Of a stretch of 64,000 nt of DNA, positions 10,100-25,244 are shown piece by piece. Location: contig OX578276.1 of assembly GCA_951217055.1 (NCBI GenBank), positions 156,687,223 to 156,751,222 of the forward strand, written 5' to 3'. Made by a program: the position numbers and the translations under genes. Numbering within the stretch: the first letter of the stretch is position 1; every line of letters starts with the position of its first letter. The notes under the pieces were generated by a model. The model did not search any database, had not been told where the DNA came from, and worked only from the letters and a program-made list of their open reading frames with translations. Source of the DNA: Gerris lacustris (taxonomy: Eukaryota > Arthropoda > Insecta > Hemiptera > Gerridae).

Positions 10100-12303
10100 A
10101 AAAATGGATGACGGTCTGTCTGTGAAGTGTAGACTTTGGCACCGATCGCCCGATCGCCATAAAAGTTAGCACATATATGATTTTTTTCATGGAAAAGGAT
10201 CATATGATTTCCAAATTTAAATTTTGCTACAAAGGGGTGCAGGGTAGGGGGTAGAAAAGTAAAAATAGTATATACCCTTCATGATGCATGTCGTTAGAAA
10301 GAGAAAGCTCTTTAAGTAATTGTTTTTATGTACACTTTTGTTATATTTTCACATAAGAGGGGGGTAAAAAGAAAAAAAAATAGGAAAATAAATTATTTTT
10401 AATTAAAAATTAGAAATATTACTACATTCGATAAGATCTGAATGAAAATTGGTGCACTTGCTTTATTTGATACCAGGAATTCGATTATAAAATAATTCGT
10501 GGAAAATTTAAAACTTATGGGTACAATACTAGTGGTACCTAATGTATGTTTTAAGCTCAGGTTTTAGTGTTAAAAAAATGTACTTGTTTTGCTCATGGAT
10601 AAGGTTTTTATGATTTCGAAATTTAAATTAAAATAATTAAAATTTTTGTACACAGGGGTACGAAGTACGGGGTACCAAAGTCAAAATAGTATGTAGCCTA
10701 ATGGATGTCGTTGGAAAGCTCAGAATAATGTAGTTATGTTGAATGTATTGGGTCAGTGGGGGGTGAAATAATGAGACCAACTACTTCATGACATTGCCTA
10801 TATTTCTGGATATAAACTCAACAAATAGACAGTAATAAGTATTATTTTGGAGTTTTCAATAAACAATTTATTACTTAATCCCAGTAAATACTTATGTAGT
10901 ATATATATAACATACCATCATTAATCTTTTTTTTAAATGTTTTACTTATAAATTATGTTTAACTACTTTAATCGTTTTGTATACAATTTTAACTTTTTAA
11001 TTTTAAATAAATACTGGAAAAAAAATGTTAACTTCATTATATATATGTTACTAATTTTAGCATGTAAATATTATATATAATTGTATAATCATTTTTAACA
11101 AATTTATTTGGTTTGCGATCATTTATTTTTTTTTTTTGTAATTTTAAATTAATACTGCAATTTGGAGAAAAATGTTAACTTTATTATATTTATGATATTT
11201 ATTTTTGTAAGTAAATATTATATAATTGTATAACTTACAGTGGTTATTGTTAATAATTTAATATATAATTAATTGTCTGGAGGATACATATTTATAAATA
11301 AATAAGCATATTTGATTGACCTTGACTTAAAGTCATCAATACATTTTGAGAATGTTTTGTTTAATGAATCTCGACTAAATATATAATAAAAAAAATTAAA
11401 AAATTAATCTTGTAATACTGCAGTTACTAAATCTTACTAGCGTTAAGTTATGTTGCTTTTTGTCTTTCTGTTTGTTTGTGTCTTTTTAGTTGTTAAATAG
11501 TAACTTTTTATAGTTAATATAATTTCCTTTGTGTAGAAGAGTAGTTTTAGTTGATTATATTAATAACTTTTGACAATTTTTTCTTAAAATGCTTCAAAAC
11601 AGTTTTTAATGTAATAACTACATTAGCAGTTAACAGGTAATTACAAATTTTAGTTAAATTCTGTTTCATTGATATAATAGAGATTGTAATTTTGTATATA
11701 TAAGAGAGGGAATCTAGTATTCCTCCTGACTCACATTATTAGTGTGCTTAATATTTTAATAACAGGGGACCACTACCTAATAATTATAAAGTAATTGTTT
11801 TTTATGTATACTTTTGTCATATTTTACCTAAAGAGGGGGGGGGGGGGGGGTAAAAATGAGAAATAGGAAAGAAAATTAGAAATACTGCATTTTTTTTTTT
11901 ATCAAATTTTAAAAAAAATTGGTATTCGTGCTTTATTTGATGCTAGGAACTTAATTATACAATAATATGTTTACATTTAGTAGTTTTGGGTTCAAATGGT
12001 ACGAAGGTTCATGATTTTGAAATTAAAAAGTAAATGAAAATTAAATTAATTTAAATTTCGTACACAGGAGTACGAGGTACGAGGAACAAAAGTCAAAATT
12101 GTATATACCCATCATGATGCATGTTAGGGAAGCTCTTTAAGAGTAAAGTAATTTTTGTTATGTACACTTTTGTCATATTTTCATATAAGAGGGGAGGGGG
12201 ATGGAAAAGCAAGGGAAAAATGCATTTTACTAAAAAATTAGAATCCAACTATGTATTGATTGCTCCAGAGTATGTAGCCAATGAAATAGTGATAAATATT
12301 TAA
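10100..12303. other. Decayed Helitron-like internal sequences
   Basis: No genes. Several blocks (about 10200-10350, 10640-10760, 11790-11870, 12055-12210) are diverged reverse-complement copies of the middle of the Helitrons at 15252-16172 and 26689-27935. They share the 'TGCATGATG...GTACACTTTTGT' and 'GGGGTACGGGGTAC' themes. A G run sits at about 11826-11840. The stretch 10800-11780 is very AT-rich and otherwise featureless. Confidence 0.45.
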
Positions 12304-12519
12304 CCCTCGGGCGCATCGCGGTCAAATACAGACACGAGGAGGACAATATGGGCACAGGATGGAAGTATAATGACGTACGATGTCAAACAGTAACTGATTC
12401 TCTTTATAAAAGCAAGAAATGTAGCTAGAAAAATCCCTATCTTCCCCTCCCACATCTATCTCAATTTCACAATTATATATATCGAATTTAGGCCTCACAG
12501 GACAGCGCGTTCCCGAGGG
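12304..12519. mobile_element. piggyBac-type MITE with TTAA target duplication
   Basis: A 216-bp sequence begins CCCTCGGG and ends CCCGAGGG. It is bounded on both sides by TTAA (12300-12303 and 12520-12523). TTAA duplication with termini starting CCC is diagnostic of piggyBac-superfamily elements. It has no coding capacity, so it would need a transposase in trans. Confidence 0.85.
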
Positions 12520-12523
12520 TTAA

Positions 12524-15034
<2,511 letters not shown>

Positions 15035-15251
15035 GTGTTAAGGAGTTTTGCACATCTTAAAACCTTAAAAAAAGTTTATTTTTCATTAGTACAGTCGTTG
15101 TTAAGGTATGGCATTTCTGCCTACGGTACAGCGGCTGCCACCGACTTATATTCGCTCACAGTTATTCAGAAAAGAATTATTAAAATCTGCTTACGTAAAG
15201 CGAAAGCAAAAGCACATTTTGCCCCCCCCTGCCACACTCATTATATCTCGA
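15035..15251 (+). pseudogene. LINE reverse-transcriptase C-terminal fragment
   Basis: About 70 codons read LKKVYFSLVQSLLRYGISAY followed by a VIQKRIIKICLRK stretch. This is the conserved region downstream of the RT domain in CR1/Jockey-type LINE ORF2 and aligns by eye with the LINEs at 35330-35440 and 43330-43470. It is cut off at its 3' side by the Helitron inserted at 15251/15252. No upstream RT motifs remain. Confidence 0.65.
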
Positions 15252-16172
15252 CTAGCTGAATACCCGTGCTTCGCTACGAGGTGTTTTATTTTCAATTTAA
15301 CGGATTTATAAACTTTAGAGTTTATAAACTACCATCAAGAAACATTTAAATTATTTTACAAAGCGAGAATATATAGATTCTATCCCTCCCCTTTGATAAG
15401 ATAATTTGCTATAATATCCCAAATTAATATCCCATTCCGACTAAATTTTTAAAAAGGAAAAGCAGTGGTATTTTCCTTCCCCTTTTCCCCTAGCTTTGAA
15501 GGTCAAGTGTGCAAATTTTCATTGAAATCGGAATAAAACGGTAGATTTGAATAAAGAACACACACACACGCGCCTGTTCGTGCGCGCGCGCACACACACT
15601 TACGTTGACATTTCCTTTTTACCCCTCTCCTAAATGAAAATAATGACAAAAACGTACATTACAATTACTTTTCTCTTAAAGAGCTTTTTAACGATATGCA
15701 TCATAAAGGGTACCTATCAATTACTTTGACATTTGTACCCCGTACTCCTATGTACCAACATTTTAACTTTATAATCTCATGTAAGCAGTACACTCATAGA
15801 CACTTCATTTATATAAGATAAAAGACACTCATAGACACTTTTCATTTATATAAGATGTAGTTATACATATTTTTCCATTTTACCCCCTCCTAAATGAAAA
15901 TATGACAAAACTGTACATAACAACAATTAGTGAACTTTTAAAAAGCTTTTCAACGATATGCATCATCAAAAGTATTCATTACTTTGACATTTGTACCCCG
16001 TACCCCTGGGTACAAAAATAAAAATTTCGCAAAATCCTTTCTTAGTGGATGCCTATGAAATGAACCGAGTATATCCTCAAAATTTCAAGTCTCTCGGTTA
16101 AGCAGATTTTGCTGTGCGTTGATTCTATGTCAGTCAGTCAGTCAACCAGGACATTGCCACTTATATTATAGA
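15252..16172 (-). mobile_element. Non-autonomous Helitron
   Basis: On the element strand it starts TCTATAATATAAGTGG and ends with a hairpin (ACGGG/CCCGT arms around the GCTTCGC loop) about 10 bases before a terminal CTAG. It lies between A and T with no target duplication, which is the Helitron pattern. The same ends occur at 26689-27935. A CTGACTGACTGAC run follows the 5' end. It has no Rep-helicase coding, so it is a non-autonomous copy. It interrupts a LINE relic on its plus-strand left side. Confidence 0.8.
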
Positions 16173-16797
16173 TAAATATGTACTTTCAATCAGGGCCGCT
16201 GAGAGGATTTCTGGGCTCCAAGGAAAGTTGGCATCTGGGCCCCCGTTGAAGAAATAACGGTGGGTGTGGGGGGGGGGGGGGGCCTCCCCCGGAAAATTTT
16301 TAAAATTTAAGTGCAAAAAGATGAGTTTTAAGGATTTCTGAGGGCAAGTTTGTCTTTACAGGAAAATATGTTTGGAGATGTTGGGACGAATTTTTAAGTT
16401 TAACTAAGATGGGCTAAAAAAAAATAATAATAATTAAGTTGTTTTGTAGCTCGTAAGTTTCATTAAAAAACCTTCTTTCACGCTTTGTATAATACATAAT
16501 ATAAAATAAAACATAATATAGAGTGTTTCCTAAAATTTGAGTTTAAGAGTAAACAAATCAAAATTTTTAAGTAACACATTTTATTTACAAAAAATTCATT
16601 ACAAGTAAAAATGTAAAAGTTATTAATATCAGTTTGTTAATATGATTTTTGTCTGTCAGTTTCTCTCCTGTAAATTAACATTGGCCATATCAAATAAGAT
16701 GAAACCATCACAAAAATCTATGTAACTAAATGAAACACAAGAATTCAAACTTCCAAACTCATGAGACATTATAAAAAACTTTAAGTTCATACCAATC
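16173..16797. other. Non-coding; poly-G run
   Basis: Contains a G run near 16266-16283, flanked by GGGCCCCCG and CCTCCCCCGG patches that suggest an old repeat. The rest is AT-rich with no ORF. Confidence 0.4.
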
Positions 16798-16798
16798 A

Positions 16799-17029
16799 GT
16801 GGCGTAGGGCCACTGATAAGGCATTAGAGGCCCCTTGCCAAAAAAAATTTATGAGCAAAAAAAAAAAACTTTTAAAGGGAAAAAATTTTTTTAAACTTTT
16901 AAAACTTTTAAAAAACTTTTAAACCCCTATCGACATTGGTACAAAGATAGTCGTTTTTTTTATTTTTATTTGGGGGCCCCCGTGCACCGGAGGCCCGCTT
17001 GCAAATCGGGTCCATAGTTACCCCACTGA
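16799..17029. mobile_element. Possible short MITE with CAGTGGCGTA-like ends
   Basis: The left end reads CAGTGGCGTAGGGCC and the right end TTACCCCACTG, imperfect inverted repeats of about 10 bp at the edges of about 230 bp. The interior has AGGCCCC and GGGGGCCCC patches. No clear target duplication. Ends of this type occur in short DNA-transposon derivatives, but the assignment is weak. Confidence 0.35.
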
Positions 17030-18024
17030 TCGCAATATCCTTTTTGCGTATTGGTAGTAAAAAAAACCAGGACCGTCCCCCCGGAGGCCGGGCCCCCTGG
17101 AATCCCGGTCCCCTGGGCAATTGCCCCCTTGTCTAAATTAGTTAACCTAATTTTACTATTTTTTCTAAATATAAAATTAAGCCCGTTGTCACGGGCCTAC
17201 AAGGGCTCGTATATGATAAGGTACCACTGTATATTTCCGATTTGCAAGAGGAAAGATTTTTAGTTTATACATTAATCTAATTTTTAATTTTAATGTTTAT
17301 GTAAAATGTTTACGTTTTATGATGTATTACTTATTATGTAATGTATTAATTTGTTTATAATGGCAATAAATTGCTTGATATTTTTTAAAAAAATATCGGT
17401 ATTATTAACTTTGAGTATATTTCATCTACCTTTGAAAGATGCACAATAGTAATTACTTAAGGATTACACTCTCTCAAAAATATAGCCTAAGCCTAGTTCA
17501 ATTGGAAAGGGTTATAGAGTGTGAGACGTAAAATTTATGAAATGTATGTATAATGTATATATTAATGGCAACAACGTACTATGTATAAATAGATTGACAA
17601 TTGGAGTGGCACATAGCTTCCCCACATGCTATCACGTACTTTATTGATTTTATGCTTTTACAAGCCATTATTTAGTCCAGCAATTTTAGGTTTTCTGTTC
17701 CAAAAAAATCGGAGCTTCTATTTCTTTTTCTTTTAATCTCCTTATTTTGACGTTATTTTTATATGAATATCTCGCTTCCTATGGCTCGGAGGCAACAAGG
17801 GAAACTTCGGAGCACATTATTATCTAAACGGTTAGTTGTACGTAAAAAAATAACAAATTGTTTCTTGTGTGAAATTTTATATTCTTCAATTTTGATCTGA
17901 ATCTCAATTTGTCTCCGAGTCAGAGGAAGCGAGATATTCACAAAAATACGTAATAAGTCGCGCAAAAACAAACACTACGCAAGTTATGGTAAACTAGGTT
18001 TTTGCTAAACCGTACGTAAATAAA
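17030..18024. other. No recognisable feature
   Basis: A GC-richer patch at 17060-17130 (the ORFs there are composition artefacts), then AT-rich sequence with no element boundary, coding motif or repeat shared elsewhere. Confidence 0.4.
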
Positions 18025-18851
18025 CAGGTCAAGTGTGTGCTCGTTAGCACACAGCGAGGGTCCGTAGGCCACACTGTATAGTTTAAGTAGTACCCTATTG
18101 ATGGTGTTTTTTAAAATGCTAAAAAGCTTACTTTGAACTATCCTATGGGTCTGATATTCTCAAAACACATAAACAAACTTCTGATAAAGTATTTTTTTGC
18201 CACTGAACCGGACTACAACCATATAACAATAATAATAATACCATTTATTGATTATACATCAAATCGGCACGTAGCCGTGGTACCCATTATGGGTTTCTTA
18301 GGTTACATATTATTTATTATACATATATCTGAAAAATTACATAAATACACACACATATACATATTCACACTCACGCATACTCTCCTATAAATATTTACTA
18401 TTTTTAGTACATACTTTTTAATATACTTATAATTTCATACATTTCTTTTAATAATTACACAGTTTCCATAAAGATTAGAGTGATAGAAAAGATAAAACTA
18501 ATTTAGATAACAATAATAACATACTAACTATAAACAATCATTAATAAAAGATTAACTAATAACAGACTTTAATACAAGGATTAATAATAAACAACCAACA
18601 ATAACAACATTAACAACATTAACAAGTGGTAAAAAGTATTCTTTAAATAAACTAAAGATGAATAAATTAAATAAATAGTAACAAAAATTAAATAAATAGT
18701 AGTAGTAATGTAAAGTATTTAGTATAGTAGTTTTATTTATTTTTACAAAAATGCAATAAATATTATGAACAGTCAAGTCAACATATAGTTGACCAGAGTA
18801 TTCACACAACATATCTAACTTTTTATAACTTTTTGTCTTATTATTATTTAT

Positions 18852-21754
18852 CTATCTATGGAGCCAAACCTCGCTAAAAACCGTTCCCATCCGTTTCCAT
18901 TCTTCTCTTTGTAGAGCCACTCTTTTCCATGTTACTCTGCCACAACAGATCCTCATATTATCATCCCATCTCATCTTCGGTCTTCCTCTGCTCCTCTTGT
19001 TGTCCCAAGGTGTCCAGTCCAATATTTCCTTTCTCCATCTTCCGTCTTCTGTCCGAATGATATGGCCTGCCCATTTCCACTTTTTATCGCTTATCACCTT
19101 CCCAATATCTTCTAATCCCGTTTTCTTCCTTATCGTTTCGCTCGGTATCTTATCTTTAATGGATATTTTTAGCATGGACCTTTCCATCCTCCTTACTGCA
19201 ACTCTAAGCTTGTCTACAGGGTGGTCCAAAAGTCCCCCCCCCCCCCCCCCCCTCTTAACTTTTGAACGGTTTGAGATAAATTAAGGAAACTTGGGGGATC
19301 TCTACCATGCAAAGGGAAGTTTGTTTTCATGCAAACACCCACCAGGGGCAACCACCCACTTTGCCCCCAGGCCACCCAACTTAAAAATTTCAAATTGGAG
19401 CGTATATTTTTGATAGCATATTTAGATTCTACGGCGAAAAATAATAAACTTTTACATGAAACTATATTTTCTATTTCCAATATTTTGCCCCCTACAGGGG
19501 GGCAAAGATAGCAAAATAACCCTTCCGAAATAGTAAAAAAATAACACTTAGATCGTTATAAAATCTAAACTGTTTGAAATAAAGTCATGGAACTTGGGGG
19601 GATCTGTACCATGTAAAGGGAAGTGTTTAATCATCCACTCGCGTACTAGGGTCAACCTCCATTTTGCCCCCAGGCGCTGAAATCTACGATTTATATACCT
19701 TTGCCCCCCTATAGGGGGCAAAATATTATAGGTAGAAAAAAAAGTTGGAAGTAAAATATTTTTATTTTTTGCCGTAGAATCTAAATCTGCTATCAAAAAT
19801 ATACATTCTAGGACAAAATTTTGAAGTTAGGTGGTCTAGGGGCAAAATGGAAGGTTGCCCCTACAGCGCGGTTGCATGAAAACAAACTTCCCTTTACATG
19901 GTACGGATCCCCTAAGTTTCATTAATTTATCTTTAACCGTTTAGATTTTACAACGTATTATATTATCGGTAGGGTAATTTTGCTATCTTTGCCGACCTTA
20001 AGGGGGCAAAATATTGGGAATAGAAAAAAAAGTTTCCAGTAAAAGTTTATTATTTTTCACTGTAGAATCCAAATATTCTATCAAAAATATACACTCCAAT
20101 TTGAAATTTTGAAGTTGGGTGGCCTGGGGGCAAAGTGGGTGGTTGCCCCTAGTGGGTGATTCATGAAAACAAACTTCCCTTTGCATGGTAGAGATCCCCC
20201 AAATTTCATTAATTTATCTCAAACCGTTCAAAAGTTAAGAGTGGGGGGGGGGAGACTTTTGGACCACCCTGTATCTCTTTTTTAGTTGGGCTCCATGTTT
20301 CGCAACCGTAAATCAGTACCGGTTTTACGACTGAATTCCACAACTTATTTTTCTCCACGATTTCTACCTCAGATTTAAAAAGCTGTCTGAATCTATAAAA
20401 TGCACTCCACGCCAGGCCTATCCTCCTTTTAATTTCTTTTTTGGTGCTATTCTCTTTAGATATAGTTTGGCCAAGATATATACATTCATCTATTTCCAAT
20501 AACTTATCATTTTCTATTACTATCCCTAAATCTTCATCTGTTTTATTTATCATTAATGTTCTTGTTTTGTTTTTATTTATTTTTAAGCCTATTTTACCAG
20601 TTTCTCTAATTAAATCTTTTAACATAGACAGAACTTCTTTTTCAGACGCACCAATCAGCACTATATCGTCAGCAAATTTCATCGTATTTAGTTTTTGCCC
20701 GTTAATGTTTATTCCCATATCATTCCAATTAAGTTGTTTAAAAGCTTCTTCTAGGACCGCAGTGAATATTTTTGTCGACGGGATGTCACCCTGTCTTACT
20801 CCTCTTTCAACGTCTATTGACTTTGACTGATCGCCCCAAGTTATTTTAATTTCACTATTGCTATAAATATACTCGAACATCTTTAGATATGTATTTTCTA
20901 CTCCGTTAGCTTTTAGTGCTTCTCTTATAACATTATGTTTGATACTGTCAAATGCTTTTTCAAAGTCTATGAATATCAAGTATAAAGGAAACCTATATTC
21001 TTGGGCCTTGCTTATGAGCTGCTTTATTACAAGTATAGCGTCGCATGTAGAGTAGTTGCTTTTGAAACCGACTTGATTCACTGGGGAATGAAAGTCGAGC
21101 TGTTTATTTATCCTTCTAGAAATTATTGACATAAAAGTTTTGTACAATACTGATAATAGATTTATTGGACGGTAGTTTTTAATATTTAAGTTGTCACCTT
21201 TCTTGAACAGGAGTATAAGTTTTGATTGTTGCCAGGCGTTAGGGACAGAGGCGCTGCTAAGGCATTCGTTAAACAGTTTATGTAGTACCTCAATCAGTGT
21301 CTCTCCTCCAGCTTTTAAATGCTCATTTAGTATTGCGTCAATAGCACCAGATTTACCGGTTTTCAGACGTTTTATCACTTGCTCGATTTCTACTTTCATA
21401 ATTGTTTTAACATCATTTTCTTCAATTCCTTTTTCCGATATCTTCTTTTGATTTTAAATTTTCCTTTTCTTCCCGTTCACGATCTATATCAGTATACAAA
21501 TGTTTATAAAACTCGTAAATTACGTTTAAAATTTTTTTATTTTCTGTTACTATTTTTCCATCTTTATTTTTTATAGATGACATTCGTTTCCTCCCAATCG
21601 ACGCATTTTTACAACATTTCTTCAAGCTTGTTCCTTGAGACACTGCAGCAGTAATTTCATCTATATCCCTCTTGTATTTCCACTCTTTTAATTTTATTCT
21701 TATCAATTTTGAAATATCTGAGAATGCCTTAGTAAGATTGTTGTTTCTTTTCAT
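18852..21754 (-). pseudogene. RTE-clade reverse transcriptase ORF2, broken in three pieces
   Basis: Three minus-strand pieces belong together. Piece one (21754-21422) is the pre-RT linker. Piece two (21399-20274, about 375 codons) is the RT domain: FIDFEKAFDSI at residues 143-153, RQGD at 202-205, FADDIVL at 242-248 and YLGQTIS near 308. Piece three (19216-18852) is the C-terminal domain with WKWAGHIIRTEDGRW and GRPKMRWDD, typical of the RTE/BovB group. Pieces one and two are separated by a frameshift near 21415. Pieces two and three are split by the TA-flanked MITE. The endonuclease is absent. The protein would have driven target-primed reverse transcription, but this copy cannot make it. 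Confidence 0.88.
19217..20271. mobile_element. Foldback MITE, ~300-bp inverted ends, TA target duplication
   Basis: The ends read CAGGGTGGTCCAAAAGTC on both strands, bounded by TA at 19215-19216 and 20272-20273. The inverted arms extend about 300 bp each (19217 to about 19510, and about 19980-20271), with poly-C/G runs just inside. The centre holds two further inverted copies of the same module (about 19548-19800 and 19800-19980), so the whole element is a nest of hairpins. TA duplication and these termini fit the Tc1/mariner group. No transposase is encoded. A single arm occurs alone at 40134-40402. It lies inside the RTE ORF2. Confidence 0.85.
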
Positions 21755-22491
21755 TATTCTTCTTTTTCTTAAAAGGTTTTTAATATTTTTGGGGATTTTT
21801 CGCTTAAGGGTTCTTTCGACGTTCTTATTTTTTATGTTCTTTGAAGCATTTCTTATTCCACTGACTATATTGTTTTCTAATTTGTTTGTAAGCTTTTGTA
21901 AAAAGCTTACTTTGAACTATCCTATGGATCTGATATTCTCAAAACACATAAACAAACCTCTGATAAAGTATTTTTTTGCCACTGAACCGGACTACAACCA
22001 CATAAATACATCGAAAAGACCATAGTTATAAAAAAAACGTATTTTGTCAATAAAAAATAAAATAATATTTTCTTTGAAATTTCCAAAAAGTGGTATCTTT
22101 ACATTTGGTTGAAGAATGTTCAGGAATTTTTTCAGATTTTTTGCACTTTACATAAGCGAGATAGAGTGGGGGGACACGTTTCACACCCACTTCAAACTTG
22201 CCTACGCTCGCCCTATCAAAGTTATAACCAGAGAATTAATAATTCTTTTTAATAAAAGATTTTTTTTTAATAAAAAAAATTTAACCCTTAAGTTTTTTTA
22301 CCTTACTTTTTTTTTGTAAATATTTTTTTTAAGTCGCTATATTTTTAAAATATGTGGGCAGGTACAAGACACATACATGCCAAATTTCAAAGTGATCGGA
22401 CGAAAGGTGTAGCCGTGAGAGCACGCGAGAGGACGGACGGACAGACACACGCAGGAAAATATAAGGGTACTTGGTTTTGCCTACGGACCCT

Positions 22492-24254
22492 GAAAAGCAT
22501 AACTTTTTAGGAGAGCACTTTAAAGTTTTTAAAAAGTTTACACGTGTCAAACTGTATTATTTATTTAAATAATTTTAAACTTTTATATTTTATTTCAATA
22601 ATTATAGTTTTAACTTTCATTAAATATTAAGATTTCATACAATTTTTAATTACCTCTATTTATTTTTCATTATTAATTTAAAAAATACCCAAAAGTGTCG
22701 TTATTCTTTTAAAACTACCCAATAGTGTCGTTATTCTTTTAAAAATAGTTTTAAAAATAATAATATTTTAGACTAAGAACGACACATTACCTAATAGTAC
22801 AAAATAATACAATTATTTTTACCACTAATTTTGAAGATAGACTGACACTTTTATAAATATGTCACTATTGTTATAAAAAAGTTTTCTTACCTTACAGGAA
22901 ATATTGTTTCAACAGCAAAAGTGTCACTCTTTCACTATCATGGCACTACCTTTCTCATTGACAACTTGACCACAACTAAGTTATGTCTCTGTTCCGCCAA
23001 CTTAATCTTGATATCACTGATAACCATTATGACACTAGTGCAATCTAGTGGAAAACTATTAAAATAACGGCTTAGGACGTTATTCTCCCAAAAAGAGGTC
23101 GCTTTTTTACACCCATTTTCAAAAAAATACAAAAAATCGAATTTTTTGAGTTGTGTCACTTTTCTTCCAAGTGTGCGATATGTTGGTTCACAAAAATGGA
23201 GCGACAGACCGACAAACAAACACCGAACCAAAAATGTTCCCTGATATCAGAAACGGAATTTTGTCTTGGAATTTTTAAAATCGGAGACATAAAATATTTT
23301 TGTTCTTCAGAACGATCACATATAGCTTCCGTTACCCTGGGTAAGTTCGGAAGCAATATGAAATCAGAAATAAAAATTAGGGAGAAAAAAACTGTATTTA
23401 AAATATATATAAACTTGACTTGAAATATAAGGTATTCAAATCAATCTTTCATGATTCTCTTTCAGCAAATGAGTTTTTTTGCATAATGGTAATCAATTGA
23501 GCTACTTCACTCTCAATAGATAATATTGAAAGGTTTGAGAGTCTTTATTAACTCATCCAACTTCTTAAATAGTTTTTAATAAACTTTAATATGCGGAAGC
23601 TTCTTTCACATTCACTCAAAAAAAAAAAAAAAATGGTAGGGAAATCGAAGTTAAGGGTGGGCTACATCAGATTAGACATGATAACTGTAATTATAATACA
23701 ATTATTTGAATTATATTTCACCTATTTCTTTTTCTTTTTTAAGTTTTTATTATTTTTCCTTTATATATCACTTTATTTTTTCCCCTCGTTTTGCCCCCCG
23801 CAGCCCCCCCCCCTCCCTAGATCCGGCATTGATATCGTTATAATATAGGATGTTTATGAGTCATTATAATGCTAGGTAAATAAGAGGATCTAGGTTGTTT
23901 ACTTAAGTCAACTTTGACCGGGAGCGATAAACCTAGGGACGAGTCCAGTCAGTCTGCTGGGAACCCAGACAGGAAAGGATCTGGTTCTGTAACGCTACTC
24001 AATACTTGGAGATTACGTGAGTAGTTACGTACTGCCCGTGCGAGTGTGAAGTGTCAACCCCCATATTATCTAGGCACCATAGTGGCACTTGTTTACATAC
24101 CTCCAATTCAAGAATGAGGTGAATTGGTTTTAATCCATCCGTGTTGACTTATATTGGTCAACTCGGATGTATTAATAAGGGCTTAGGTAATAAAAAAAAA
24201 CTTTTATTTTTTCATTAAAAAATTCAAGTTATTTCATGTTAAAAAAATCTTTAC

Positions 24255-24258
<4 letters not shown>
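22492..24258. other. Non-coding, minor repeats
   Basis: A 33-bp unit containing AGTGTCGTTATTCTTTTAAA is repeated in tandem twice at about 22690-22750. Around 23190-23360 there is a patch with GCGACAGACCGACAAACAAA, similar in style to MITE ends seen elsewhere. Poly-C and CT-rich sequence is at 23790-23820. No gene recognised. Confidence 0.4.

Positions 24259-24294
<36 letters not shown>
24259..24294. repeat. (TA)n microsatellite
   Basis: About 18 TA units in AT-rich, non-coding sequence. One of at least seven such arrays in the window. Confidence 0.9.
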
Positions 24295-24296
<2 letters not shown>

Positions 24297-24429
24297 CATC
24301 GTTAATCGTCACTTTCTCCCACCTTTATTTTCTTTCCTAATCAATTATCACCTTTTCCCGCATATTTCTTCCCAAAGATTAAAAAAATTGTCTTATTTAA
24401 ATTTCCTTCACCAAAGAAAATCGCTGATC

Positions 24430-24620
24430 CCAAAATACATTGACTAAAGGTCCCTTTGTCTAACTTAATGATTGGACTAATGGATTTTGTCACTTTTTGT
24501 AAAATAAGTGTGATGTTGCTTTGTCCCAAAATACATTGGACTAAATGTCTCTTTGTCTTATTTGATTGTTAGGCCAACAGATTTGTCACTTTAAATTACA
24601 GAAGTGTGATATTCCTTTGT
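24430..24620. repeat. Imperfect ~100-bp tandem duplication
   Basis: Two or three diverged units share CCCAAAATACATTG, CTAAA, CTTTGTCTTA and TTGTCACTTT in the same order (near 24430, 24528 and 24618). They lie in non-coding sequence. Confidence 0.55.
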
Positions 24621-24977
24621 CCAATGTACATTGTACAAAATTTCTAAATTCTAAATCTTTCTTTATTGCTCCAATTTCTGAAATATATATACATAAATAT
24701 ATAAGAGATACCGTATAATTATACTTACGCTGGAAGCATTGAAACATCTCCCACTTCGTCATCCTTTCATTCAGTAATATGACTTGTTTCATATTAATGC
24801 CTCTGAGGTTTTATCCATGACTTTTCTTTGTAATTGTACTTTTTTCCAACTTTTCAGATTTTATTTTATTCAAGAATGAATTATGATATAAAAATTATTT
24901 ATTTGACATGTCATTGTCATTTCTGTCAATACTTTTTAAAGTCATATTAAAAAATAAATAAAATAAAATATACTTGT

Positions 24978-25244
24978 CCTGGGTATGTACCCAACTAAAC
25001 TCCTGCCCCTATATCGTCTTATTTACTTGGGTACACCCTTCTTTCATTTCTTTTCTACCCCCTTCATAACCCCATACAAAAGCCCCAGTGCTTTTCAACG
25101 TCCCCATTAAGTTTGTCTACTAATTTATTTTATTTTATTTCCCCATATTTTTAAATATATATGGTATGTACCCTGGTAAACTCTTTCCCTATGTCACCTT
25201 ATTTACTTGGGTACATACTTATTGGTATGTACCCAAGTAAATAA
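24978..25244. repeat. Paired repeats ending in a perfect 20-bp palindrome
   Basis: A unit of about 65 bp (GGTATGTACCC...CTTATTTACTTGGGTACA) occurs at 24978-25040 and again at 25160-25218. The second is followed, after a 6-base loop, by its own 20-bp reverse complement at 25225-25244, making a perfect hairpin (arm 25199-25218, TTATTTACTTGGGTACATAC). No coding sequence. Confidence 0.7.

Larger units (their letters stand above)
18225..21899 (-). mobile_element. RTE-type LINE, 5'-truncated, with ~104-bp target duplication
   Basis: The element carries RTE-like ORF2 pieces and ends, on its own strand, in a TTATTATTATTATTG tail at 18226-18240. Host sequence 18121-18224 is repeated at 21900-22004 with about three mismatches (starting AAAAAGCTTACTTTGAACTA). 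The same segment occurs once in the uninterrupted host copy at 50641-51352, so it is a target-site duplication rather than chance. A foldback MITE interrupts the element at 19217-20271. The 5' part (endonuclease) is missing, typical of incomplete reverse transcription. Confidence 0.8.
18025..22491 (+). mobile_element. GGGTCCGTAGGC-ended repeat, copy A, split by an RTE LINE
   Basis: The two outer parts (18025-18224 and 21900-22491) together match the uninterrupted copies at 37718-38424 (inverted) and 50641-51352 (direct). The left part has AGGGTCCGTAGGC at 18057, preceded by a small GTGTGCT...AGCACAC hairpin. The right end reads GCCTACGGACCCT. There is no ORF. The GAGGACGGACGGACAGACAC run near the right end is shared by all copies. 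The middle is occupied by the RTE element, whose insertion duplicated about 104 bp of this repeat. Confidence 0.8.
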
